Below, piece by piece: positions 44,101-52,621 of a stretch of 64,000 nt of DNA; the first letter of the stretch is position 1, and each line of letters begins with the position of its first letter. Under the pieces are notes generated by a model. That model did no database searches and had not been told where the DNA came from. It was given only the letters and a program-made list of their open reading frames with translations. The DNA comes from Pyxidicoccus sp. MSG2 (lineage in GTDB: Bacteria > Myxococcota > Myxococcia > Myxococcales > Myxococcaceae), in the NCBI RefSeq assembly GCF_026626705.1, contig NZ_JAPNKC010000001.1, positions 3,038,001-3,102,000 of the forward strand, read 5' to 3'. A program made the position numbers and the translations under genes.

Positions 44101-46171
44101 CCTCCGCGAGACGGGTCAGGGCCTCCGCGCGCACGGTCGCGTCCTTCGCCCGGTCCGCGCGCTTGAGGTAGAGCTGCGCCAACTCTCGCCAGGCCTGACG
44201 CGCGATGAGCTGGGCCTCCAGCTTCTGCGAGCGGACCTGCTCCTCCGAGTCCTCGGCTCGCGGGCCTGGCGCGACGACACGACCGGCCCCCGCCGCCTGG
44301 GTGTCCGCGCCGTCCGTTCGAGCGCGCCCTGTCGCCGCCGCGTTCGCGCCTTGAGCGGGGGAGGCGGAAGCGGCCGGAGGCGTGGCCTGTCCCTGTGGAG
44401 GAGCACCGACGCGGGCGGGAGCGGAGCCCGCGAGCGCGGCCTCCAGGTCCGCCATGGAGACTTCCTGCGTCTCCGCGGGCGAGGCCTCCGGGACAGCAGC
44501 GGGCTTCTCGGGAGCGCTCGTGGCGGGCGCCTGCGTTCGCTCCACGCGTTCGGGAGAAGCTTCCGCGGTCCGAGCCGTCACCTTCTCCGGCGGCTTCGCG
44601 TTCGGAGGGGTTCCCCGAGGTGCGTCGTCCGAGAGGACCGGTGGAGCTTCGAACGTGAGCTCGCTCGTCGGCTCGTCATCCGCCCAGGGATTGGCGCGAG
44701 GAGCCTGCGCCCGGCCGTCCCGCGCTGGAGGCGCATCCTCGAGGTCCGCGGGGGACTCCGCCCACGGGACGGACAGATGCTGTGAGCCACCCGCGCGTTG
44801 CGAGGGAGCGGCCGGGCTCGCTGCCTCACCCGCGCGAGGCTGCTCCTCCGCCGGCTTGCGCGGCTCGGCGGACGGTGTGCCCGAGGGCATCCCGATGGCG
44901 GGCATCTCCACCACCGTCGGACGCGACTCGAAGGCGGGCACGCGCGAAGCCGCACCCACCGCTGGCATCTCACCCGCTGTCGAACGCGCCTTGGGAGCTG
45001 GCTCGTTCGAAGCCGCACCCACCGCTGGCATCTCACCCGCCGTCGAACGCGCCTTGGGAGCTGGCTCGCTAGAAGGCGCCCCCGCCGTCGGACGTGCAGG
45101 AGACGTGGGCTCATCCGCGGCGACACCCACGGCGGGCATCTCCACCACCGTCGGGCGTGACTCGAAGGCGGGCGGGCTCGCGGCAACGCCCACCGCTGGC
45201 AGCTCGACCGCGGACCTACTCGACGGCGAACCGCCCACCGCCTTCGCCTCCGCCACCGAGCGGTGCTTCTCCGTGGGCGGAGCCACCTCCACCGCCGGAA
45301 TCTCCACCTCCGTCTTCGAGCGCGACTCCGACAGCACCGAGCCGACCGCCGGGAGCTCCGCCTCCGTCCTCGTGCGCGACTCGGCCTGTGGCGCGTCGGG
45401 CGGCCGTCCTGGCGTGGACCAGGGCAGATGGGGAACGGGCGGTGTTGCCGTGGGGAAGGCCACGGCCGTCTTTTCCCGGGGCTCGGCGGCCGCTGTGGGG
45501 AAGGCCACGGCCGTCTTCTCGCGAGGCACGGCCTTCTGCGACGCGCTGTTGGCCGACCCGAGGAGCGTGTCCTCCCGGTAGCTGCTGGAGCCCTCGTCCC
45601 AGACGGCGGGGGCCTGGACGCTGGACTTCAAGGTCGGCAGCTTCCCCAGCACACCGCTGGCCGCGGGCCCACTCGCCGACTGCGCCTCCGTGCCCCCACG
45701 AAGCCCGCGCTCCCGGAGCACCTGGAGCCCGCGCCGGGCCCGCCGGTCGTCCGGACTCTCCGCCAGCACGGCTTCCAGCGCGGCGATGGCGCGGGGCTCC
45801 TGCCCCACCCGCCGCAGCACTCGCGCGAGCTGCCGTCGCACCGCGCGGCGGACGTCGGGCGTCTGCGCCTGCGTGGCATCCAGGAGGGTAATCGCGGCGG
45901 CCTCGGTGCCGGCGAGCAGGGCGTAGCGCACGAGCGCGGCGGCCAGGCGCGGCGTCATGGGCTCGGTGCGGCTGACGCGGGCGAGCTGGCCGAAGGCACG
46001 GGCGGCGGAGCCTTCGCGCAACATGTCCACGGCGGACCGCAGGTGCCGGTCCACCGTGTCTCGCGCAGCCTCCTCCGGCCTCACGTCGGGCGCGCCGGCT
46101 CGCAGCGCGTCCTGTCGGGCGGCTGCGGGCTCCGGCGTGCCGGCGCTCTTGCCGTTTCTCACGCCACCCAT
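41117..46171 (-). CDS. Giant TPR protein with long low-complexity linkers
   Basis: A 1684-residue protein. Residues about 1-165 are helical, with TPR-like pairs (TLLDATQAQTPDVRRAVRRQLARVLRRVG). Residues about 170-650 are Pro/Ala/Ser/Glu-rich and contain EMPAVGxA-type peptides at least seven times. Residues about 654-1004 hold a dense TPR core (RADRAKDATVRAEALTRLAE, and further helix pairs). Residues about 1005-1430 are again low-complexity and Pro/Ala-rich. Residues about 1435-1684 form a compact C-terminal domain that I do not recognise (AAELRFHAGRALLSLSPDLLALRALKGGQ). No signal peptide or membrane segment is seen, so it is probably cytoplasmic and likely a protein-protein scaffold. It is divergent from the glycosyltransferase gene, whose start is 22 bp away. 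Confidence 0.75.
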   Translation of the reverse strand: MGGVRNGKSAGTPEPAAARQDALRAGAPDVRPEEAARDTVDRHLRSAVDMLREGSAARAFGQLARVSRTEPMTPRLAAALVRYALLAGTEAAAITLLDATQAQTPDVRRAVRRQLARVLRRVGQEPRAIAALEAVLAESPDDRRARRGLQVLRERGLRGGTEAQSASGPAASGVLGKLPTLKSSVQAPAVWDEGSSSYREDTLLGSANSASQKAVPREKTAVAFPTAAAEPREKTAVAFPTATPPVPHLPWSTPGRPPDAPQAESRTRTEAELPAVGSVLSESRSKTEVEIPAVEVAPPTEKHRSVAEAKAVGGSPSSRSAVELPAVGVAASPPAFESRPTVVEMPAVGVAADEPTSPARPTAGAPSSEPAPKARSTAGEMPAVGAASNEPAPKARSTAGEMPAVGAASRVPAFESRPTVVEMPAIGMPSGTPSAEPRKPAEEQPRAGEAASPAAPSQRAGGSQHLSVPWAESPADLEDAPPARDGRAQAPRANPWADDEPTSELTFEAPPVLSDDAPRGTPPNAKPPEKVTARTAEASPERVERTQAPATSAPEKPAAVPEASPAETQEVSMADLEAALAGSAPARVGAPPQGQATPPAASASPAQGANAAATGRARTDGADTQAAGAGRVVAPGPRAEDSEEQVRSQKLEAQLIARQAWRELAQLYLKRADRAKDATVRAEALTRLAEVMENELQDPSGAARMYREIVELTGDRTALREQVRLLSTRGDASLVRRALDEAIQRARTARARAGALLTRGERWLHMGEPGRARSDFEAAEALAPGMLPVLAGLLRCVSAAERPAIAERLRLALATAPRRALDRLEGLRMLAQAAEESLGDLRLAQWAWTEVLAESPDSEHARAQLVALARKLGDPKTVGQHLRAQLARESRGPAARQARLELVATLDALGDDESALNELRQAVRYEPGHKEAWLLLVDRLTARGNMGEAAWALEHAATATEDEAEREQAWERLARFWREALRNPERAQVYARRAEGLRQAREERELPPPEPPRSATPRREPSGPKSPLVPAPATLSLTPSGIEALANEITSNTDVIVPPAAAKAPASSKNAGAKGRGGDASPPSRDEAAPEPSARSRKRAGKAAQSKEKDALASRAERAAAPAGASGAPSAPGGASPRAERPSAPPVEPRASASGGAAPAGAPAARSEQRAPVPSASAPASGAPSASPVRSEQRAPARGEPRSTAAAAGPAQASPPPRAPAPRDADPAPKSRKQAARADKAAPPPPPPAPLLGDDDEPIPPTRALGFSARSVASPPRPGAADSEPPARAAKATDLMDEDESMELGSDEPVANTRVISWEAPPGRMDPVRRIVRARGEGTVSAPAPARPAAAKPPEPAARVGPGASETREAPAVSEPSPDTEPNFFRHLRERPLDPKPYRESAEYFDSRGDTGRASLMREIADALEGREAPASPPRPQRPPLTSEQRAGLRHPGLRTPSGELLACTGIALCRLFPAQGRAAGTAEPLRSASGPGAPAVLDALHTAARLLDVHLPELVLAEDEGPPFTAVHVGQPRLLVGRLTVQQPPSAAELRFHAGRALLSLSPDLLALRALKGGQLLRALALLSTILKDPRASSPDARVVRDSLSPRALERAVALLDAGTRDFNASSLADAARDSANRAGLVACGSVGPALAVLRARHNPDAELVELLRFAASERYLELRAPR
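44946..45071 (-). repeat. 63-bp tandem repeat inside the giant TPR gene
   Basis: Two nearly identical 63-base units (44946-45008 and 45009-45071) differ at three or four positions. Each encodes 21 residues, including APKARSTAGEMPAVG. Less conserved copies of the EMPAVG peptide flank them. This is a recent in-frame duplication in a low-complexity linker. Confidence 0.8.
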
Positions 46172-46193
46172 GGGTGCGGCAGTCTACACAACG

Positions 46194-47213
46194 ATGCCCC
46201 TCCCGGTTGTTACCGTCCTTCTCCCGGCAAGAAATGCCGGGTCCACCGTGGCCCGGGCCGTGGAGAGCCTCCTGGCAGGCACCCTCCGGGACGTCCGCAT
46301 TCTCGCCGTGGATGACGGTTCCACCGACGGTACGCGCGGGGTGCTGGAGGGGCTGGCCGCCCGGGACGCCCGGGTGGAGGTACTTGACGGCGGGGGCCGG
46401 GGGCTGGTGGCGGCCCTGAACCAGGGGCTCGGCGCGGCCACCTCGCCCTACGTGGCCCGGATGGACGCGGACGACGAGGCCCTCCCCCGCCGGCTGGAGG
46501 TGAGCGTGGCCGCCCTCGAAGCCGAGCCCCACCTGGCCGGCGTGGGCACGGGCGTGGAGGTGTTCCGCGAGGACCAGCCGGTGAGCCCCTCCTTCCAGGC
46601 GTACGCGGCGTGGCTCAACGGGCTCACCTCCGCCGAGCGCCTCTACCGCGAGCGCTTCATCGAGAGCCCCATGTGCCACCCCTCGGTGTGCCTGCGCCGC
46701 GACGCCGTGGTGGCCGCGGGCGGCTGGCGCCACGGAGACTTCCCCGAGGACTACGCGCTGTGGCTCGAGTTACTGGACCGGGGCCATGGCCTGCGCAACG
46801 TCCCGGAGGTGCTGCTGCGCTGGCGGGACAGCAGCCAGCGGCTGACGTGGACGGACCCTCGCTACGCGGTGCGGCGCTTCGCCTGGACGAAGGCGCAGTA
46901 CCTGGTGCGCGGAAGGGGGCCGCTGGCGGACGGGCGCCCTTGCACCATCTGGGGCGCCGGCCCGAGCGGAAAGACGCTGGCGCGCTTCCTCCGCGAGGAA
47001 GGAGCGACGGTGGAGCGCTTCGTGGAGGTCCACCCGCGCAAGGTGGGCACGCGCATCCAGGACACTCCCGTGGTGTCAGCGGATGCCCTGGGCCCGCCCG
47101 GACGGAGCCACCTGCTGGTCTGCGTGGGCGTGCGCTGGGCGCGAGAGGAGATTCGCGCGGACCTGGTCTCTTGGGGCTGGGTGGAGGGGCGGGACTTCAC
47201 CTGCGTGGCGTGA
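46194..47213 (+). CDS. Family 2 glycosyltransferase with C-terminal Rossmann-like domain
   Basis: A 339-residue enzyme. The GT-A domain (about 1-230) has VTVLLPARNAGSTVARAVESL, AVDDGSTDGT and the metal-binding DXD motif in RMDADDE. Downstream, WLELLDRG and the DYALW acceptor part are typical of GT2 enzymes. From about residue 250 a second domain starts with CTIWGAGPSGKTLARFL, a GxGxxG-type nucleotide-binding motif. This fusion occurs in some GT2 proteins, but its role is not established. The ATG at 46194 is preferred; ATG 46170 is also in frame and lies opposite the TPR start. Confidence 0.82.
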   Translation: MPLPVVTVLLPARNAGSTVARAVESLLAGTLRDVRILAVDDGSTDGTRGVLEGLAARDARVEVLDGGGRGLVAALNQGLGAATSPYVARMDADDEALPRRLEVSVAALEAEPHLAGVGTGVEVFREDQPVSPSFQAYAAWLNGLTSAERLYRERFIESPMCHPSVCLRRDAVVAAGGWRHGDFPEDYALWLELLDRGHGLRNVPEVLLRWRDSSQRLTWTDPRYAVRRFAWTKAQYLVRGRGPLADGRPCTIWGAGPSGKTLARFLREEGATVERFVEVHPRKVGTRIQDTPVVSADALGPPGRSHLLVCVGVRWAREEIRADLVSWGWVEGRDFTCVA

Positions 47214-47255
47214 CGGGGCGAAACCACCCGGGCGGCACGGCCGTACAGGGAGCAT

Positions 47256-48911
47256 ATGCACCGCGTCCCGCCGTGGGTCCTCCTGCTGCTGACCGTCGCC
47301 TGCCACTCCGCCACGGTGGCGCCGGCGCGCGGGCTCGTCCGTCCCGGGACACCGGCGCGCGTGGACATCGTCCAGGCTCGCGACCAGGGACTGGAGCAGG
47401 CCTTCCAGTGGGAGCCCTGGGGCCCGGACGCCTTCGCGCGGGCGAAGCGCGAGGGGCGGTACATCCTCGTCGATGGCGCGGCGGAGTGGTGCCACTGGTG
47501 CCACGTCATGGACGAGACGACGTACCGCGACGCGGAAGTGGGCCGACTGCTGCGCGAGCGCTTCGTCACCATCCGCGTGGACGTGGACGCGCGCCCCGAT
47601 CTGGCGGAGCGCTGGGTGGACTACGGGTGGCCCGCCACCATCCTGCTCACGCCGGACGCGGAGGAGGTGGGCAAGTATCGCGGCTACCTGCCGCCGGAGC
47701 GCCTGCGGCCGCTGCTCCAGCGCGTGGAGGCGCTGTCTCGCGAGGCCCGTGAATCCCCGGGAGCGCACGTCGTCGACGTGCCGGCGACGTCCGGGCTGCT
47801 GCCCTGGGTGGCGGCGCGCACGGTGCTCGCGCTCGACGGCTGGTACGACACGCGCGAAGGCGGCTGGGGTGACTTCCAGAAGTTGCCACTGGGTGGCAAT
47901 ACGGAGTTCGAGGTGCGCCGTGCCATGAGAGGCGACACCGCAGCACGGCAGCGGGTGGCCTTCACGCTGGAGCGCCAGCGCGCGGTGCTGGACCCGGTGT
48001 GGGGCGGCGTCTACCAGTACTCGGCCGGGAAGGACTGGACGGACCCGCACTTCGAGAAGCTGATGGTGATGCAGGCGCCGAACCTGGAGGCGTATGCGCG
48101 CGCCTGGGCCCTCACCCGCGAGCCCGCGCTGCTGGCGGATGCGCGGGGCATCGCGCGCTACATGGAGGGCTTCCTCGGCGCACCGGATGGGACGTTCTTC
48201 ACGAACCAGGATGCGGACGTGGGAGCGCATGACCGGAGCGTGCCCTTCGTGGACGGGCACGTGTACTACGCGAAGGACGACGCGGGCCGCCGCGCGCTGG
48301 GCCTGCCGTGGGTGGACTCGCACGTGTACGCGAGGGAGAACGGACTGGCCATCTCCGCCCTCGTGGCGCTGCATGAGGTGACGGGGGATGTGGCGCCCCT
48401 GGAGCGTGCGCGCCGGGCCATGGACGTGTTGCTCGGCAGCCACGTGGCGCAAGGCGCGGTGTGGCGGGAGAAGGGCACGCGCACGGGGCCGCGCTTCCTC
48501 GCGGATGCGGCGGCGCTCGGACGGGCGCTGGCGGTGCTGGCACGGGTGACGGGAGAGGGGCGCTACCGCGAGGCCGCCGAGCAGGTGGCCCGGAAGATGA
48601 TGGCGGACTTCGCCAGCGCGGAAGGCAGCGCGCTCCACGAGATGACACCGGACTCGGATGCCGTCGGCGTGTTTGCCCGGAGGGAGCGGCCGTTCGTCCA
48701 CAACGTCGCGGCGGCGCGCTTCCTCGCGGCGCTGCACGTGCTCACGGGGGATGCGGCGTGGCGCGAGCGCGGCCGTGAGTTGCTGGCCACGGTGGCAACG
48801 CCGAAGACGCTGGCCGACCAGGGCCGGATGCTGGGCGATTTCCTCCTCGCGGCGGACGAGCTGGGCGTGGTGCCCTGGTCGGAGCCCCCGGTCACGGCGC
48901 GGCGTCCGTGA
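47256..48911 (+). CDS. DUF255/thioredoxin-like lipoprotein (YyaL/SSP411-like)
   Basis: A 551-residue protein with a lipoprotein signal peptide (LLLLTVAC, Cys about 16). The thioredoxin-like DUF255 domain (about 45-160) carries WCHWCHVM (Cys79, Cys82), the family hallmark. The rest (about 180-540) is the alpha/alpha six-hairpin toroid part, as in N-acylglucosamine epimerase-like enzymes. Usually such proteins are cytosolic; here the lipid anchor places it in the envelope. Most catalytic roles of this family are unknown. Confidence 0.82.
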   Translation: MHRVPPWVLLLLTVACHSATVAPARGLVRPGTPARVDIVQARDQGLEQAFQWEPWGPDAFARAKREGRYILVDGAAEWCHWCHVMDETTYRDAEVGRLLRERFVTIRVDVDARPDLAERWVDYGWPATILLTPDAEEVGKYRGYLPPERLRPLLQRVEALSREARESPGAHVVDVPATSGLLPWVAARTVLALDGWYDTREGGWGDFQKLPLGGNTEFEVRRAMRGDTAARQRVAFTLERQRAVLDPVWGGVYQYSAGKDWTDPHFEKLMVMQAPNLEAYARAWALTREPALLADARGIARYMEGFLGAPDGTFFTNQDADVGAHDRSVPFVDGHVYYAKDDAGRRALGLPWVDSHVYARENGLAISALVALHEVTGDVAPLERARRAMDVLLGSHVAQGAVWREKGTRTGPRFLADAAALGRALAVLARVTGEGRYREAAEQVARKMMADFASAEGSALHEMTPDSDAVGVFARRERPFVHNVAAARFLAALHVLTGDAAWRERGRELLATVATPKTLADQGRMLGDFLLAADELGVVPWSEPPVTARRP

Positions 48912-48912
48912 C

Positions 48913-49851
48913 TCAGTTCCCCTTCGCTCCCCCGATGGGCCCCTGAGGCACCGCGACACCCGCCGCCGTGAAGAAGCGCAGCAGGTCTTCCGGCACCACC
49001 GCCTCCACGCGCAGCACCTGTCCCGTGCCCGGGTGTCCCAATTCCAGCGCCTGCGCATGCAGCAGGCAGCGAGGCGCCTCCACCCCGCCCGCCTTCTTCG
49101 CCCCGCCGTAGCGCGCGTCCCCGAGAATCGGCGCCCCGAGCGCCGTCAGGTGCGCGCGGAGCTGATGCGTGCGGCCCGTGTGCGGCAGCAATTCCACCAC
49201 GCAGAACTCCGGGCCCGAATGGAGCGTGCGGAAGTCCGTCAACGCGGGCACGCCGTTGGCCGCGCGAGTCGCCCGCCAGCGTCCGGGGCGTGACGGGTCC
49301 TTCGACAGCGGCAGGTCCACCGTCCCCGAGGGCGGCAGTCCCGGCCCCGTGGCCGCCACGTACCGCTTGCGCGCGCGTCCCTCGCGGAACTCCGCGGCCA
49401 GCGCCGACGTGGCCTCCGCCGACTTCCCGAACACCGTGACGCCGGACGTCTCCCGGTCCAACCGGTGGACCAGCCCCGCCTCGCGGCCCAGGTGCGCGCT
49501 CACCAGGTCCACGAGGCTCCCGCCCACGCGTCCCTCGGTGGGCTGCGCCGTGAGCCCCGCCGGCTTGTCCACGGCGATGACGTCCGCGTCCTCGTAGAGC
49601 ACGCGCAGCACCGGTGCCGGGGCCGACTCCGCCAGGGCGCTCTGCCCGCCCTCCTCCAGCACCACCATCACCACCTGCCCCGCCGTGAGCTTCGCCGTCG
49701 CGTCCCGGCTCCGTCGGCCCGCGATGTACACGGCGCCCACGTCCACCAGCTTGCGCGCTTCCGCCTCCGGCATTCCCAGCTCGGAAGCCACCGCGTCCGC
49801 CACGGCCCGCCCCACCACCGCGCCCTCCGCGCGGAACGTCCTTCGCTTCAC
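48913..49851 (-). CDS. RluA-family pseudouridine synthase
   Basis: A 312-residue enzyme that isomerises uridine in rRNA or tRNA. The catalytic motif is HRLDRETSG (about residue 145), and the surrounding VDKPAGLTAQP, RTHQLRAHL and LLHAQALEL segments are conserved. The first 65 residues form a S4-like RNA-binding segment (MPEAEARKLVDVGAVYIAGRR). The C-terminal sequence is a little shorter than RluD. The exact RNA target cannot be told from this alone. Convergent with the DUF255 gene. Confidence 0.9.
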   Translation of the reverse strand: MKRRTFRAEGAVVGRAVADAVASELGMPEAEARKLVDVGAVYIAGRRSRDATAKLTAGQVVMVVLEEGGQSALAESAPAPVLRVLYEDADVIAVDKPAGLTAQPTEGRVGGSLVDLVSAHLGREAGLVHRLDRETSGVTVFGKSAEATSALAAEFREGRARKRYVAATGPGLPPSGTVDLPLSKDPSRPGRWRATRAANGVPALTDFRTLHSGPEFCVVELLPHTGRTHQLRAHLTALGAPILGDARYGGAKKAGGVEAPRCLLHAQALELGHPGTGQVLRVEAVVPEDLLRFFTAAGVAVPQGPIGGAKGN

Positions 49852-50044
49852 AGCCGCACCTCACTCACGAAGAACTCCCCACGCGTCGTGGCCCGCATGC
49901 ATCCGGGCAGGCCCCTACACCCCGTCCCGCTGCCTCGAGCAACGAACAGTCCCAGTCCTGTTCGAGGCGCGGGTGTCATGCGGCGGCACTCTACGCCCGC
50001 ATCGCCCTTCCGCGCCGCCCGCTTCCTGTTACCTTCCGCGCCCC

Positions 50045-51565
50045 ATGGACCGTCCCCTGCACTCCGTGCGTACGCGGCTGGACGACTTCCTCGCCGAGCT
50101 GGCCACGCTCCACTACCGGCATGGCGCCGGCCTCTCGCCGACGCTTCCCGTCTCCAGCCTCCACGCCTCCTTCCCCGAGCTGTCCTCCCCGGACACCTTC
50201 GCCGCCGCCAACGAGGCCCTCGCCAAGGCCCGCACGAAGGACGACCCGCTCGCCGTCCGCCGCATCCAACTGCTCCGCGAACTGGTGGCCACCCAGGTGG
50301 AGGAGGCGCTCGGCGCCCGTCCCGCCGAGGCCGTGACCACCCTGGAGGCCCAGTCCCAGCTCCCCGTGGATGACCGGACGCTCTCCCTCGCCGAGGCGCT
50401 CGACGAGCTCCCCCGCGAGTCCCACCGCGACCGCCGCACCCTGCTGGAGCGCGCCGTCGGCAACTTCCTCTGGGAGCGGCGCGGCCCCTACGGCGACCGG
50501 CGCGAGGCGGCCCTCGTCGCCGCGGAGCGGCTGGGCGCGAAGGACTATCCCGCCCTGCGCGAGGACGTCACCGGCATCGCCTACGGCAAGCTCGCCGAGG
50601 CCGCCGCGCAGACGCTCCGGAGCACCGAGGACGCCTACCGCGACGTGCTCGCCTACGTCCTCAAGAAGGTGGACCCGCTGCTGCGCCCGCTGCCCGGCGG
50701 CGAGGCGCGCCGGCATGACCTCCAGCACGCGCTCCAGGCCCCGTGGATGTTCCCCCTCTTCAGGCGCGAGGACACCTTCCCCGCCGTGGTGCGCTGGCTC
50801 GGCGAGTGGAGCCTCACGCCCAACGCCGGGGGCCGCATCCGCATCGACGACGAGGCCCGTCCCGGCAAGTCGCCCCGCCCCTTCGTCGCCAGCGTGCGTG
50901 TGCCGGACGAGGTGCGCCTGGTGATTCAGCCGCGCGGCGGCATGGATGCACTGGCCGGCTTCCTCCACGAGATGGGCCACGCGCAGCACCGCGCCCACGT
51001 GTCGGAGACACTCCCCATGGAGCTGCGCCGGCTGGGCGACGCCTCGGTGACGGAAGGCTACGCGGCCCTCTTCGAGCGGCTGCTGCTGTCCCCCAGCTGG
51101 CTCAAGCGCTACCTGGACCTGCCCACCGTGGCCGCGCGCGACACGGTGCGGATGGCCGCGTTCCAGGCCCTCGCGGTGCTGCGCCGTCACTGCGCGAAGC
51201 TGTCCTACGAGCTGTCACTCAGCACTCGCGGCCCCTCGGCGGAGCGCGCGGACGAGTACGCGGACGGCCAGCGCCAGGCGCTCTTCGTCGAGCCGCACCC
51301 GGGCTACTTCCTCCACGACGTGGACCCGCAGCTCTACACGGCGCACTACCTGCGCGCGTGGGCGCTGGAGACGCGGCTCACCGCCCGCCTCACGGAGCGC
51401 TTCAACGAGGACTATTGGAGGAATCCCGCCGCGGCCGCCTGGCTCAAGGGGCTGTTCGCGCGGGGAGGTACCGACGACGCGGAAGGACTGGCCACAGAGG
51501 TCTCGGGCACGCCACTGGCTGTGCCCGAGGCCGGGGAGCGCCTCGTGGCCATCCTCAACCGGTAG
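50045..51565 (+). CDS. Zinc-metallopeptidase-like protein (gluzincin, M3-like)
   Basis: A 506-residue protein with no visible signal peptide or family name. It contains a HEMGH motif at residues 308-312 and a Glu at residue 337 in VTEGYA, the arrangement of a gluzincin active site (HExxH + E at about 25 residues). The rest is helical, as in M3 oligopeptidases, but the whole is shorter than a standard M3 enzyme (about 680). It could be a cytoplasmic oligopeptidase. The start at 50045 lacks a strong ribosome site. Its operon is a single gene. Confidence 0.7.
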   Translation: MDRPLHSVRTRLDDFLAELATLHYRHGAGLSPTLPVSSLHASFPELSSPDTFAAANEALAKARTKDDPLAVRRIQLLRELVATQVEEALGARPAEAVTTLEAQSQLPVDDRTLSLAEALDELPRESHRDRRTLLERAVGNFLWERRGPYGDRREAALVAAERLGAKDYPALREDVTGIAYGKLAEAAAQTLRSTEDAYRDVLAYVLKKVDPLLRPLPGGEARRHDLQHALQAPWMFPLFRREDTFPAVVRWLGEWSLTPNAGGRIRIDDEARPGKSPRPFVASVRVPDEVRLVIQPRGGMDALAGFLHEMGHAQHRAHVSETLPMELRRLGDASVTEGYAALFERLLLSPSWLKRYLDLPTVAARDTVRMAAFQALAVLRRHCAKLSYELSLSTRGPSAERADEYADGQRQALFVEPHPGYFLHDVDPQLYTAHYLRAWALETRLTARLTERFNEDYWRNPAAAAWLKGLFARGGTDDAEGLATEVSGTPLAVPEAGERLVAILNR

Positions 51566-51584
51566 TGGTGGCTCCGCGAGGGGA

Positions 51585-51944
51585 CTACTTCTTCTTGCGG
51601 AGTGCCCGGACGATCTTGTCCTTGGTCGCGTTCGCCGAGGCCTTGGCGGGCGCGGGAGCCGGAGCGGGCGTCATCACCTGCTTGTTGTTGCCGCTGGCCA
51701 CCGTCTTGCCGCCCGCACGGGCGCGCATGGCCTTGAGCAACTGCATCTCGATGAGAAGAAGCTCGTCGCCGAGCTCCTCGTTGTCACCCGCGGCGCGGGG
51801 AAGCGGAGCACGGGTGCTGGAAGCGCCGGCACCGTGCCGCATGCGCAGAACCCTCTCCTCCTCGGCCGACAGCGTGCGCGTCTTCTCCAGCGCTGCCTTG
51901 ACCTCCTTGGCCGTCACCGTGCTACTTCCCACCTTGCGCTCCAT
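51585..51944 (-). CDS. Small hypothetical basic protein
   Basis: A 119-residue protein rich in Lys, Arg and Ala, with no known family. Start at ATG 51944 with AAGGGAG upstream; the longer frame to 52007 is unlikely to be used. The middle (LLLIEMQLLKAMRARAGG) is helical, and the C-terminus ends in RALRKKK after a Pro/Ala segment. Its charge suggests nucleic acid or protein binding. Convergent with the gluzincin-like gene. Confidence 0.6.
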   Translation of the reverse strand: MERKVGSSTVTAKEVKAALEKTRTLSAEEERVLRMRHGAGASSTRAPLPRAAGDNEELGDELLLIEMQLLKAMRARAGGKTVASGNNKQVMTPAPAPAPAKASANATKDKIVRALRKKK

Positions 51945-52093
51945 CGCCGCTCCCTTGCTGTGTGGCCCGCTGAACGTCCGTACATGTCGGACGCGTCCGA
52001 GCCGCAACCGTCGGGGATTGTAGAGGACGCAAGAGTGAGCGCAAATTTTCTTCCAACAGGTCGCTGCCGGGCTGTAGCGCCCGGGGCCTGGCG

Positions 52094-52621
52094 CTACAGG
52101 CGGAAGCCGAGCCCGAGGTACCCTGAAGTCAGAGCCTGCCGTTCACCGGAGAACGGGTCTCCCCCGGCGGAGAAGTTCTGGTAGCGGGCCTCGGCGGAGA
52201 GGAAGAGCAGGCTCCCCAGCTCCACCCCCACCCCGCCACACAGCTCCGCGCCCACCTGCAGCGCGCGCGAGGCGGCCACGTCCTGCTTCTCGTGGGCCAC
52301 CAACAGGCTGGCCCCGGCTCCCAGGTACGGCCGCACGCGCCGGGGGCCCGGTGGGGTAATCCGGATGGACATGGGCGTGGCCTCGGTGCGCCGGCGGCTG
52401 GAGGCCACGTGCCCACCCACCTCCATGACGGCGTACTCCTTGCGGTAGCCCCAGCCCAGGCTCGCGGTGTAGCCCCGCTCGTGGGCGCCGTCCGTGTCCG
52501 TCAGCATGTAGGCCCCCACCGGCGCGACGGTGACGCCCAGGTTGCGCAGGGGCGGCTCGGCGCGCGCCACGGGGGCGAAGAGGCCGGCGAGACAGGACAG
52601 GAGGACGACGAGACGGCGCAT
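52094..52621 (-). CDS. Small outer-membrane beta-barrel protein
   Basis: A 175-residue protein with a signal peptide starting MRRLVVLLSCLAG and ending at ARA; the start is the ATG at 52621. The rest is strand-rich and ends GYLGLGFRL, with a terminal Leu preceded by aromatic/Arg residues, as expected for a barrel protein. Family not recognised. Confidence 0.65.
   Translation of the reverse strand: MRRLVVLLSCLAGLFAPVARAEPPLRNLGVTVAPVGAYMLTDTDGAHERGYTASLGWGYRKEYAVMEVGGHVASSRRRTEATPMSIRITPPGPRRVRPYLGAGASLLVAHEKQDVAASRALQVGAELCGGVGVELGSLLFLSAEARYQNFSAGGDPFSGERQALTSGYLGLGFRL

Noticed and set aside
41193..46315. Open frames opposite the giant TPR gene
   Set aside because: Low-complexity shadows of Pro/Ala-rich codons; no domains.
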